From: Phallus indusiatus
Taxonomy: Eukaryota > Basidiomycota > Agaricomycetes > Phallales > Phallaceae
Direction: 5' to 3'
NCBI GenBank assembly: GCA_027605045.1
Contig: JAQFWX010000032.1
Span: 124,001-188,000, forward strand
DNA: 64,000 bases
In this document: piece after piece, positions 24,988 to 36,969 of the stretch
Layout of the letters: the number at the start of each line of letters is the position of its first letter
Position numbering within the stretch: position 1 is the first letter of the stretch
The notes under the pieces: generated by a model
Seen by the model: only the letters and a program-made list of their open reading frames with translations
The model's database searches: none
What the model was told of the DNA's origin: nothing
Program-made: the position numbers and the translations under genes

Positions 24988-26488
24988 GCTACTTGGCCAT
25001 TCTTGCTCTGCATTAACATAATTCTTGTCCGTCACCCGTCACCCCTTGCTCATAGTGAGTATCGTGACTATTCTTCTTTAAGTTTGATTTGCCTCACCGA
25101 TTTCTCTCAAAAGATGCTATCTCGAATTTGATCTGTAATAACATCTTTGTTTTACTCGTTGTCTATCTCTATGAATATATTTATATATCTATGATATGTG
25201 CCTAAAATTTCCTTCTTTTCGGTATATCTTCGGTGGTCGGCATGTCTTTGAGTTCGCAGCCGTCGCTCCTATCCTAATCCGGAAGAATCAAGCGAACTTT
25301 TATTCTTTTTCACTCCTCAATATATTTATAATGTTGGGTCAACGAGATAACATGCAGTGAACGGTCGGACCGAGTTCCCCCGATCTGGACGAGTTGTCAC
25401 GAGGGAATTGCGCGAAAGCATTTCTGATAACGCGGTCACCTGATGAACGTGAATTCACTGCGGATGGAAGTGGCTAAACAGAAAATGGCTTGGAGTGGTT
25501 AACTTCCTGTCAGGTTCACACTTGTTGACCGCGGGTGAATTCAGTGGGAGCATATATGCATGATGTGGTAAGAGAAGCAAGCCCCTGGTTAAACAGATCA
25601 GCACTAGGTCTGACGGGAATAAATTGAAAAAGACCGATAGCAGGCAATCTTCTGTAATCTCGTATTAGACGTTTGACCGCAATTGCTTTCTTATCTTCAG
25701 AATCTCCGGATACCGCAAGACCGATAAGAGATGACATTTTGCAAAAAGCAAAAATTAGAAAGAATAATAAACGAAGCTCACCGGGGCACCTGGAGAAGAT
25801 TTTTGGAAAGTGCCTGCTCAAACATATTGCAAATTCATTTGAGTTGCTAATATCGTTGAAATGAGAAACCTTCGTGAACTCAGTGCCTTCGGATGCTTGT
25901 GAGAGGTTTTTTAGCCTATCATTTTTGGTCTTGTTGTGGATGAGAACGTTCAGGCACTACCGTCCTAATAAATCCAATACGCCTAAAATAATTAAGTATT
26001 TTATTTGTAAACCATTTTGTTTACCGATGCATTGGCAACTGCTGCGATCTCTCGTGTTCCATGGAGCAGCCCGAATGATAATAATACATGCCTTGACTCG
26101 GGGCGCCAGGACACTTCCTGTTGACATTGGCTTTATTCAGCAAGAAAAAGGCCGATTATTGTTCTTCAATAGGGTTCGACAGCATCGGCATCTTTATCAC
26201 GGGTTACATCTGGCCCTGAGAAGTAAAATTAGATGCTACGACGCCACAAGAAAAAATAATGCAATAACATGCAGCACACACTCATGCTAGGCAAATAATA
26301 TGGTGATCTTATTTGATTATGTATAATCACATCATTGCTTAAATCATGACGACAAACACTCACATTTTGCCGATATCACTTACTTAGGCTAGTACAGCCA
26401 CTTGCGTGCAGCGGACAACAAGAGTGCCAATAATGCGAATAATCTAGGGTCGAGAAACGTTTGTCTACGTTTGTCCATGAATTGATTG
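24988..26488. other. 1.5-kb gene-poor region
   Basis: T-rich DNA at 25000-25330, then unremarkable sequence. Open frames at 25516-25821 (-) and 25874-26290 (+) have no family features and lack good start context. Confidence 0.5.
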
Positions 26489-26547
26489 TGACAATTGTCA
26501 ATGTCCAGCTTCGAACCGTGCACGTGACTAGCACGTGAGAAACGCGT
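26489..26547. promoter_or_regulatory. Palindrome, two CACGTG boxes and an ACGCGT (MCB) element upstream of the TPX2-like gene
   Basis: Within 130 bp of the ATG at 26616 there are a perfect 12-bp palindrome TGACAATTGTCA (26489-26500), CACGTG at 26521-26526 and 26532-26537, and ACGCGT at 26542-26547. CACGTG is the bHLH E-box core and ACGCGT is the MluI cell-cycle box bound by MBF in yeasts. Function here is inferred. Confidence 0.5.
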
Positions 26548-26615
26548 CGCGACCACTGTGACAATCACAAGCGACGACTCCATTACATCCCCATCATCTT
26601 GAACTTTCTATTGTC

Positions 26616-28793
26616 ATGGACTCTCGTTCTTTTCCTGGTGACTCCTTTGATACCTCTTTTCAGATAAATCCTGGGCTGTTTCCTGATCAAAGTCAGCTAA
26701 ACGACCTAGAGTTTGATCTTGGCGACGCATTCGACGACTTGAACCCTCACAACGATCCTTTTGCGACCCCATTCTCTGTTCCTGATAGAAGACTAAACAA
26801 ATCTCACCCTCTTGAGACTTCCTCTGCGAGCATAACTCTATCCCAATCAACATTGCTACCGAAACTTTCCCCGAAACGTACTATCGAGGCGCGACCATCC
26901 CACACACCGATTTCAACTACTTCTATTTCCTCGTCTTCTAAACAGCCTGCTCCGGATGACTTTTTTCATATTCGTAAACGTAATAGCAATGGTCGGATCG
27001 GCATTGACTTGACTTCAAAGTCGACAGCTCGTTTGTGGAAAACTAGTGACAAGAAAATCACACCTGAAGAATTCGAAGCAGTCATTCAATCTAAATTCTC
27101 ATTCACTCAGAATTTCCAATCTCTATCATCTCCCGTTGAGCCTATTCCCTCATCTGAGATTACTACACAGCCGGACCCACCTGTCGTGGAGAATTCCGTG
27201 GTTCCGGCAGAAATATCGACTGTCAATTCGAACAACGTACGCCCATTCCTAGTTCACATGACGACCCCTCTAACGTTTCTTTTCTTTTCCTCCTTTAGCC
27301 GGAAGTTGTCAAAGATACCGGTGTAACGGAATCGAAACTCATGAAACCCAAATCTATTTCCAGATTCTCTAAACCAAGCTTTTCTTCCACCACTTCACGC
27401 ACAGGCGGAAATATGTCCAAGGTATTAAAAGTCAAGAAACAGGGGTCGAAAGGGGATGCCAAAATTAAGGAACTAGAATTGGAGCGACGAAAAAGCAGCG
27501 GAAGTCTCGCGTCCATCGGCGGAGGACTCATAGATACCCTCATGTCATACGGGGAAAAAATAAGAAATTCGTTGGGGTAAGTTTGGCTATATTTCGGATC
27601 ACTCAAGTACTTAAACCCAATCAAAGATTATCTTCGAATACAACGTCGGACCCGGAGGAGCCGACGCAGTCTGGTATAAACAAGGAACCTCCGATGGTCA
27701 ACGAACCCGCGTCACCAAAGAGCCCGTTAGAGATGGCAAATGATTTGAGCTCGTCCCTGGTCAATACGAATGCTGTGAATTCTACGCAAGTGCATGTCGA
27801 GGAAACCGTTATGAGCGTCGACCAGCCTCCTATACGCACATCCAAGAAAAGGCTTTTGCCGCTCTCTCCGGGACGCGAGCGTAAAAGAAAATGCATTCAA
27901 GACGAAAATGCCAATGCTTATCGCTCCAAACGTATTCCACCTAATGATGATGACGATGACAAAAAAGTCATGCCCGATAGCAAGGGTCAGAAAGAGAACA
28001 TGCTGAAAGGAATCATCTCCCGTCCCAAACCTTTGCGGGCTTCACGGAACGTCAATAAGGCCTTCGCCCCCGGTGCATATAACAAGATGAAGTCATTTGA
28101 CACAGAATCGGGCACGGGAAGAGCCGCTCCGGTTGGTTCGTCGTCAAGGGGCGCAAGGGTGATCGTATCGAAGAGTCTTAATAAGTCGATACCGGGGACG
28201 GGGACAGATTCTCAACCTCTATTCGCTAGTGATGTATATCGGCAGTTGGCTTTGGAAAAGGCCCAAAGAGAGTCCAGAGTTCAATTCGCTAAACCTGTAA
28301 GTATTGTGTGGTCAATTTTCTTCATGATCGCCTTGAATTCACTATTCTGTAGGTTCCGCCTGCTCGACCTACTTTGCGACCCACTATACCTGCTGCTTTT
28401 GTTTTTCGCTCTGAAGAACGCATTGCCGTAAGACATGCGGACAGTGACGAGAAATCCAAGACAGAAGCTGTGAAACGGGACGGCGAATCCGCCCCTTCTG
28501 CTTCGTCGAAACCTGGGGGTGAGCTGAACCGCAAAAAGCAATCTAACCCAATTCTATCGACAGACGCGCCAGTTTTGAACACGATGATTCGTGCGAAAGC
28601 GAGAGAAAAATTCGATAACGAGCGGAAGGAGAGAGAGAAGATACTGGAGTTGCAACGGCTTATTCGAGAAAAAGAAAGAACAGAACGTGAAGAACGAGAG
28701 TACAAGGAAGCTAGGAAGAGAGCCATTCCCCGGGCGAACGAAGTTCCTGAGTGGTATAAAGAAGCTCCACATAAACAGAAATATGTAGAATGA
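26616..28793 (+). CDS. TPX2-like microtubule-associated protein
   Basis: Four exons: 26616-27236, 27299-27576, 27627-28296 and 28353-28793, about 670 aa. The long N-terminal part is Ser/Pro-rich and disordered, with acidic early residues (FDLGDAFDDLNPHNDPF), basic patches (KKRLLPLSPGRERKRK) and a possible KEN-type degron (KGQKENML). The C-terminus resembles the TPX2 C-terminal domain: AAFVFRSEERIAVRH, a charged helix with ERKEREKILELQRLIREKER, then YKEARKRAIPRANEVPEWYK. TPX2 proteins activate Aurora kinase and nucleate spindle microtubules. The match is by motif memory and is weaker than for housekeeping genes. A cell-cycle box lies just upstream. Confidence 0.65.
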
Positions 28794-29598
28794 TTGTATG
28801 TACACCTCGTGAGAGAGAATACAAAGTAACATTATTGATTTTAGTCATCAAGTCCTCGTGCATTTATCAAATATTAGAAGTAAAGTCAGCCACTCACAGC
28901 CTGGTACTATATGCTTTGATTCGGAGACTATGCCTGAGTATGCGCAAAGTTTCGCCACAAAAATAAACAAGATCAAACCTCGTAATTTCCGAGTTCGAGG
29001 GTGAGTCGAAAGAGATTTGAGTCAAAAAAGTTTAACCTACAGTAAGACGAAAGAAGTGATGCTGATTCTGTCAGATAGTATTGGCGCGAATGCATTTTAG
29101 CCAGAGGTGGCAAATGACTTTATAAATAAATGAATAAATAACGATATGGATTAAAAGCTATATAGACTCGACTTGAGACTGAAGCTGGATATCGGAAGTC
29201 GAGTCGATCGATTTGCCTGGTCATGGGTTGTTTTTGCGCAGCAATTGTGAAGTAAAGACATGCAACGTCTGATGTTTTAAAAGATAGTGAGCGGTATTTA
29301 CAGATAACTCAATAAAGACGTATAGCGATTTGAACATTCTTGATTTTTTTTGATGTTCGCAGTTAGAAGTCGTGTGTACCATATGGTTTAACCAGTGTTG
29401 ACAGAAAAGGGTCATTGTTTGCTCAGCCTGAGAGTGGCGCTCATCGAGGACGATACCAATCATGCAAGTGTAGAAATCACACATTGTTTGTCACCATATT
29501 TGTTCTTTTCCAATCCTTCGATGTACAATAATAAATGTCAATAAGTATAATTCGCTGAAGATTGTCCGTACTATGGAAGAACACCGGCTACTAAACCC
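28794..29598. other. Convergent intergenic region
   Basis: Lies between the 3' ends of the TPX2-like gene and the FunK1 gene. Includes an AATAAATGAATAAATAA stretch at about 29123, suitable for polyadenylation. A minus-strand frame at 29221-29484 has no recognisable content. Confidence 0.5.
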
Positions 29599-32269
29599 TT
29601 ACCCGATCGGTGGGTTCGAAGGTAGGTTCGGTAAACGTTGGCGTAGCCTTTTTACGAACTTTGGGCCATCTCCTATCTGAAATAAAGAATATAATAAAGT
29701 GGGACCGAGGACATTGATAGACTCATAGAATTCATGGACCTGGCTTGTTGTCTGGGTTTTTCTTCTAAGATCTCGAATGGCCTTCTCCTTCTGTTCAACA
29801 AGGGCCTTCTCCTGTTGAACCTGATTGGAAAGGGTAGCGTCTATGCATGCTTCCCATTCATCCTCTGACAATCCGTTGGGTGCTTCCATGGCTATAAGTT
29901 GGCGATACGTATATTTTCTGTTTTTAGCACACTCTGAGTACAGCAGTTGGTTCCACTCCTCCAAAGGGGGGTCCGATAACAATTTCCCATCACGATAACG
30001 ACAGAGAATCCAAATGAGAACGGCGAAGAATGATTCCAAATCATGTCTGTAAATTCGCTTCACTTCCCCTAGCATTGCTTCTTCAGTTAACAGTTCCAAC
30101 GCCATGAAAACCCATGTCCCCGTATTGGCAAAACCAGATGGTCTCCTTTGACCTTTAAAGTGGGAAAGGTCAAAGTCACAGATTTTAGGGTTTTGTGTCA
30201 TAGGATCCCACATGAGGTTCCCTTCACTGATGTCCCCATGCTCAATGCCAACACTCCACAACATAGCATGACCTAGTCTTGGATATGAGCAACTATTTTT
30301 GGGAAATGATAAATGACTCACAATACACAAGAGCAAAAAAGGCATTCAAAAATTCTGTGAAAGTTGTCGTTCGGCTGGTGATGGGCTCATATTTGGGTAA
30401 AATAATGAAGTAAGGGATACGAGCGGATCTATCCCGGAGTCCTTCAGGATCCACCAACACCGCTTTCCGGATAAGGTCTGAGTCAAAGTCATGGTACTCT
30501 TGGGAGCCCATAATTGTTGGGAGGTAATCACAAACGTCCCCATATTGCTTTTCGTTGAGCTTCTCATTTGCCTCCTTGATGAATAGGTGTTCACGCACCC
30601 GGCTCTTCTCTGGATAGGAGAGTTTCATAACAACGCCTTGGCTGAGCGCGACTCCCTGAACGGTGACAGTGCCACCTGCAATGCCTGTGGCGCGCCCATT
30701 GAGTCCAAACCTAGGGTTTAGGTTGATGCCTTGCTCTGGAGAAAATCGTACGTTTAATTTTGAAGAGGGTGTGCTCCAGGACCGAGAGACGTCAATCTCC
30801 TTGCCATCATTGACATTGACTATATTGGGAATATAGCCCCAATCAGCCAGACTGAACCGTTGGAGGGCGAACAGGAAAAGTAGAAAATAAGGGAGGTTGT
30901 CAATGAAATCGAAGCCGGTCATTTGAATAGGACATTCATGGTCAAAATACCACACATTGATGACTGAATCTGAATATAGAAAGATGATGAAATGAGGCTG
31001 ATACACGTTTGAGAATGACATACCAGTCACCAGCAGATTCACTACATGACTCCGACCGAAGCAATTGTACAAGGCCTCGGCAGCATAATCCGCAACCTGA
31101 GCGGCTGCAGATGGAGCTTTGATCACAATTGCCGGTCGATCATCGTCAGCATGGTTTTTGGATTTCTTTTGTGCGTGTGTAGGTCCGAACGGTTCACCCT
31201 CAGCTGATCGCTTTCCTCCAGATTTGGAATGTAATCCTTTATCTTTATTGAAAGACAATCAGGCGAAAATGGACAATGGACTGGGGTTCAGAGAACCACT
31301 TACCTACTCCGGATTGAGATTGAGATGACTCGCTATTCTCCTCTATCACCTCACTTTTTTTTGCGAGTTCTTCTTCTATTGACTTTCTCTGATCATAGTC
31401 ACCATCACGCAGGCTGTAAGGAGAATAGGCTTTCGAAAATGTTTTCTCTATCTTCTTCTTGCCCACCTTCTTCTCGACACATAACAGGGCTCGTTTCCAT
31501 TGCAATGGGCGCTCGTCCTTTCCTGGTGCCGTCGTCACGGCTTTAAGCAGATCGCCTTTATTCTTATGAAGCTCACGGATATGACATTGAAAAGCTGCGA
31601 CTATATCCGGTTTTCGGTCGTACGTAACGCCCTTATGAACGCTCTTCATTAGTTTCGGGTCATGAACCATGAACAGGAGGAAATCGTCGCTGGTTCTACT
31701 GGGGGAAGGTCTGCTGTTACCGACTTGGATGTCTGCCAGCAGTAGGAGTGCAGTATTAGCAGCCTTGACAAAGTGGCTATATCGGTTCTTTTCATTCTCC
31801 TGTGTGCAACTTATGGGCAATGTCAGAGAGGGAACGACCAGGTAGCATTCATTCGAACATACTAAATCTGAAGTTCAGTGCGAATGATATCCATAGCCTT
31901 GCTGTTCGAAGAAGCGTTCATGGCAGTTACTATAGGTGCGAGACATTCCCGTAATCCTTTGTCGATCTGATCTTCTGTGCCTCTGCCACCATTGTCCTTG
32001 ATTGGTTCAATCGCGCCGACCGATGATAACTGGCGATGGAGAAACCGCTTGAACGAGCCCAGCTGAAATGTGAGAACATCGAGCCAGACGAGATTATGAA
32101 CTTTTTCAACACTTGGACAACAATTGGAGACCTGCGTGTTTTAGCATAAAAAGAGCACATACTGAAACTTCTTCAAGCCGGCCATACTGGATGCAGAACC
32201 TGCGCTGGCTGGTGTGCTTTGCGCTTTGGGTGTAAGATGTTTGCGATTTGGGGTAGTGGGAGTTTCCAT
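29599..32269 (-). CDS. FunK1-type fungal protein kinase
   Basis: Member of the expanded fungal-specific kinase family (Pkinase_fungal). It starts METPTTPNRKHLTPKAQ. The middle region includes GVTYDRKPDIVAAFQCHI and EEKSRVREHL-like sequence with a kinase N-lobe ending in PYFIILPKYEPITSRTT. The catalytic loop is GIEHGDISEGNLMWDP, with HGD for HRD and a conserved Asn. The magnesium-binding DFG is replaced by CDFDLSHF, as usual for FunK1. Next come GTWVFMALELL (activation/APE region) and HDLESFFAVLIWILC, and the C-terminal end is RLPNLPSNPPIG. Multi-exon with short introns. FunK1 genes are abundant in multicellular basidiomycetes; substrates are unknown. Confidence 0.9.
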
Positions 32270-32815
32270 CACAAATAATCTTCTAGTGGGCTACGGCTTA
32301 ACGGTGCTCTTCAGAGCCATAGCCCGCCATAGCCCGAGGTTACTTATAGCGAAAAGTCACATATTGCTTAGGGTTTAGATAAGCAATGCAGCCCTGAACC
32401 AACTAGTAAACCAAACTGGTCCCCAAGGCTTCAAAGCTTATTGTTCAGCCTGAACAATGAGGGACTTGGATTATAACGCTTTCAGAGTCTGCAAATCCTC
32501 TACACGAGGGTCGGCAGATATATCGGGTCATCTACAAATACACAGTAGCCTAGGCTCCCTGAACTCACGACCAAGCTTTCACTCGAAGCATGCGCAGATT
32601 TAATCAAGGAGCTCTTTTGCTTCAACCAGTGAGCTCAGCAATTTCTAGAAATAAATGTATGAATCGAGAGCTTTGACCGAGCATTGGAGAAATACTTTTA
32701 CGCTAGTTTCTCTTTTTGAGTTCATAAATTAGTGTGTTCTTTGTTGTTAACGAATATGTAAAACCATATAAATTACAGACCAAAGCGCGATGAGAAGAAT
32801 GACAAGAGGAAGGGG
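32270..32815. other. Intergenic region
   Basis: FunK1 promoter side and 3' flank of the MRH gene. Contains a short imperfect repeat of CATAGCCCG at about 32318-32337. No gene seen. Confidence 0.5.
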
Positions 32816-34002
32816 TTAAAGACGTATGATACCATCCTGTTTATTCTCGTTCGAGTTGGGTAAAATAGGGGTGTGAAGCTGTTGAGGACTCGTGATATCA
32901 TCTTCCTCAAGGGAAAAGCGGCGATCTGCCTCATCTTGATCTCTATACATAGCCTCTTCCTCTTCCCTAGCAAGAGGAGAGAAGCCGTCGTTTCGTCTCG
33001 AGAAAAAGCTTCCGCCGCGGGTGGACTGAGAACGAGGATACAAGTCTCTGGAACCCCCGCGCAAGTGATCCCGAATGTCATTAATCCAGTCAGGAATGTT
33101 GGAGAAAAATTCCACAATTTTCGACATAGGAATTATCGACATTCGAGGAAATTGATCTAACCCTTGCATTCCCAGGACCAGACGACGATATAAAACCCCA
33201 GCTATTACATATAAAACAAAGAGGACAATAATTCTAGAAAGAGTTTCGAACGTTAAATGTTTTTTTTAGAAAAACAAATGTCCCGTACATAATAGCAATG
33301 ATAGCGAAGACACCGCCGCCAGGTTTGGCGGTTGGACAGGCTACGTGTGTCCGCCATTCGAAAAAGAATCCACATGCAGACTCTTCATCTAACGGAAATT
33401 GAGCAATTAATTGTGGTTGACCTGATATTAAAAATTAGTACTAATAAGAACAAGAGAGCTCAATACATATGAACCTGTGTTGAACACGCTATTGTCACAT
33501 ATGAAACGCACGGCTGTGGAACCGCGAAGGTTACTGTCTCCAGGACAAGGTGAGCCATTCGCCATCAGTAATAACGGTTGGCCATCGACGATATTAATTG
33601 TAGTATTCACGGAACTGGATTATGCTCAAAGTTGCGGAGGGGGATAAATGACGTCGGTGAAGAACTATTAAACATACCCAATTGACACATCGTGGTGGGC
33701 GCCGCGGTAGACTGCGCCAACTTCGGTAGGATTTTCTAGGTCCCAAAGCTCATAGTTGACAGCCGCGCAGATATTTAATTTGTACTCTCTGTTGGAAGCC
33801 GTCCGAACGACGTAGTCTGTTCTAAGATATAAGAGTTTGGACTAAGTAAACAAGACAGGAAGACTGAATCGAATATGGCTCACTTGGATTTCAAAGGTGT
33901 AAGGTCATAATATAAGCCATCCTTTTCAGCCGTACAATCGGCATCTTTGCCAGTTACTAGTAGGCAACCCGTTAATATGACGAAAAGAGATTGAGGGAGC
34001 AT
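32816..34002 (-). CDS. Type I membrane protein with MRH (mannose-6-phosphate receptor-like) domain, Mrl1/Atg27-like
   Basis: Begins with a signal peptide, MLPQSLFVILTGCLLVTG, then a Cys-rich lumenal domain: DADCTAEKDGLYYDLTPL, LNICAAVNYELWD, GSPCPGDSNLRGSTAVRFIC and CGFFFEWRTHVACPT. These are the features of MRH lectin domains (Arg in AVRF and Glu in FEWRT are candidate sugar-contact residues). A transmembrane segment, IIVLFVLYVIAGVLY, follows, and a charged cytosolic tail of about 110 residues ends NKQDGIIRL. Such proteins cycle between Golgi, endosome and vacuole; the yeast relatives are Mrl1 and Atg27. I cannot tell which is the true orthologue. Confidence 0.78.
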
Positions 34003-34290
34003 GCGTGTCTCGTCTTACGTAATTTGGAAAAGGCACGGAAACTAACGATCTTGTCACTAAACGCAGGTTGTCTTATTCGCGTGTACATGGTAGAGCAAGA
34101 CAATTATCCAGTAACTACATTTTAAAGTGAAATCTTGTTAAGAGACTCGTTTCAGAGGTGACGCGCATGTTTTGATTTGAGCATATTTCGGTAGTGAATA
34201 CATGCATAGAGTGTGGTCATAAGCTCGTCTTTATTACCCTCCACATAAACAGCAAACCCGCCAGAGTCGCGATAAAAACCCGCACAACCT

Positions 34291-35464
<1,174 letters not shown>

Positions 35465-35596
35465 TCAGAAACCGCTAGTAGTACCAGTGGCCTCTGGGTC
35501 TAAAGCCATAGGGTCGGAATCCCCTTGAGCGAGTGATCCAAGAATATAGAATGAGGCAAAAGACGAAATAAAGACGATGATCTTGACACAGTTCAT
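35465..35596 (-). CDS. Small secreted peptide (43 aa)
   Basis: Uninterrupted ATG-started frame. The N-terminus MNCVKIIVFISSFASFYIL with SLAQ is a clear signal peptide, with likely cleavage after Ala-Gln. The mature part is a short acidic chain, GDSDPMALDPEATGTTSGF. An AT-rich TTAAATA element lies 60-70 bp upstream, in place of a canonical TATA box. Too short for most gene finders. No known family. Signal peptide plus a simple acidic tail could mean a processed peptide or a chance frame. Confidence 0.4.
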   Translation of the reverse strand: MNCVKIIVFISSFASFYILGSLAQGDSDPMALDPEATGTTSGF

Positions 35597-36969
35597 TACA
35601 AGATATACGCAAGTGAGTAAGAGTTGAATTGAGATGGTGCGATTTCATGAATACTGAAGGCTATTTAAGTCTTGAATAACTTGGCCTGTGCCGATTACTA
35701 TATTACCCATTGGATAGGTAAATCGGGTTTGCCCCTTTTTTTTCAAAGACCCAAGAACCAGCAACTCAATCGAAGGCTTTTGAAATTCCTTTTTTTGCTA
35801 TTTTATTTTCGTTGTTCATCAAAGCTGCGCTTTGTCTTTCGAACATTTTTAAACGGAACTCATTTGATTGATTCGCCTACATTAGGTCTCACAGTATATA
35901 TTATAGTAGTGAGTCCGACAGCTGTTTTGGCTAAATGTTGTCTTGATGGTAACGCGACCGATGACGCATACACCGAAAAAAAAGTACACCATATTCAAGG
36001 ATTGAGAAATTATGACGGTATCAATCGAGAAGGCGAACTCGTTCTGCTGGTGTCAACATCTCATGACTTGGATGTTGCGCCAATTGGCTACTAAAAATAA
36101 TGTATACGGCCTTTCGTCTGGATCATCCACGATGACCCGACTCAAAACACAGTCCCGGTTGTTAAGGTTCTAGAATTCGGAATGATCCATTTTGCGATCC
36201 CCCCGCTTACTATGCTTTGTTGCCTTCGAGGGCCTTTCTGTGCTTGATTAGGTTTCCATACTCTCACTAATGACAAATACACAACTTTCTGATGCTGGCC
36301 TTTGATCGGTGTTGAGTTGAGTTTCCTTTTTCTGTTATTCCCTTATCATCTCACACTATCCCGAACTTGAGGAACCGTTGTATCAACAATTAACGGTGTC
36401 TGGCTTTGCAACGACGATTGATTAAATTTACACCAGTCCTTTGAGTCTGTTTGCTAAGTACAACACAGTCTCCGAGAGTTACTTGGGCTACGACGGTAAT
36501 AGATTTGGAGAAGGCCGAGCGTACGGTCTGTTACTAATTTACGTTGCCCACATATATATGTATTTTTATTTTTACGACGCAAAAAAGCCCACAACAATGA
36601 CTTTGGGGAATCGTCTGTTGCCCCATTCTCGTTCGAATACTTCTCTGCCACTTATGATAAACTCACGCTATTATATGCCCATCATAGTCACACATTTGAC
36701 ACTAACAATCAGATAATCAACCGATCCAACTTAGGTATCATTGAAATGTCAAAAGATGCCTATCTACTTAAATGGCGTACCTGATAATTAAATAGACGCT
36801 TCAAAATAATTGAAAAATGTCTAAACAGCAATGCCTTCGAGTCAGGTTTAGTCGTGAAGGGTATTTGTCAACTCGGCATTGGTCATAACATATTGGATTA
36901 ATAATTGACAGCCAGAAGTAAATATCATCTGACACTATATTATTTTATTGCTTCCAGGGTGCATTTACC
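35597..36969. other. 1.4-kb gene-poor region
   Basis: A 140-codon plus-strand frame at 35672-36094 lacks an ATG start and family features. The rest is AT-rich spacer up to the 3' end of the glycyl-tRNA synthetase gene. Confidence 0.5.

Noticed and set aside
25874..26290. 138-codon plus-strand open frame
   Set aside because: Begins with GTG and has neither family features nor sensible composition.
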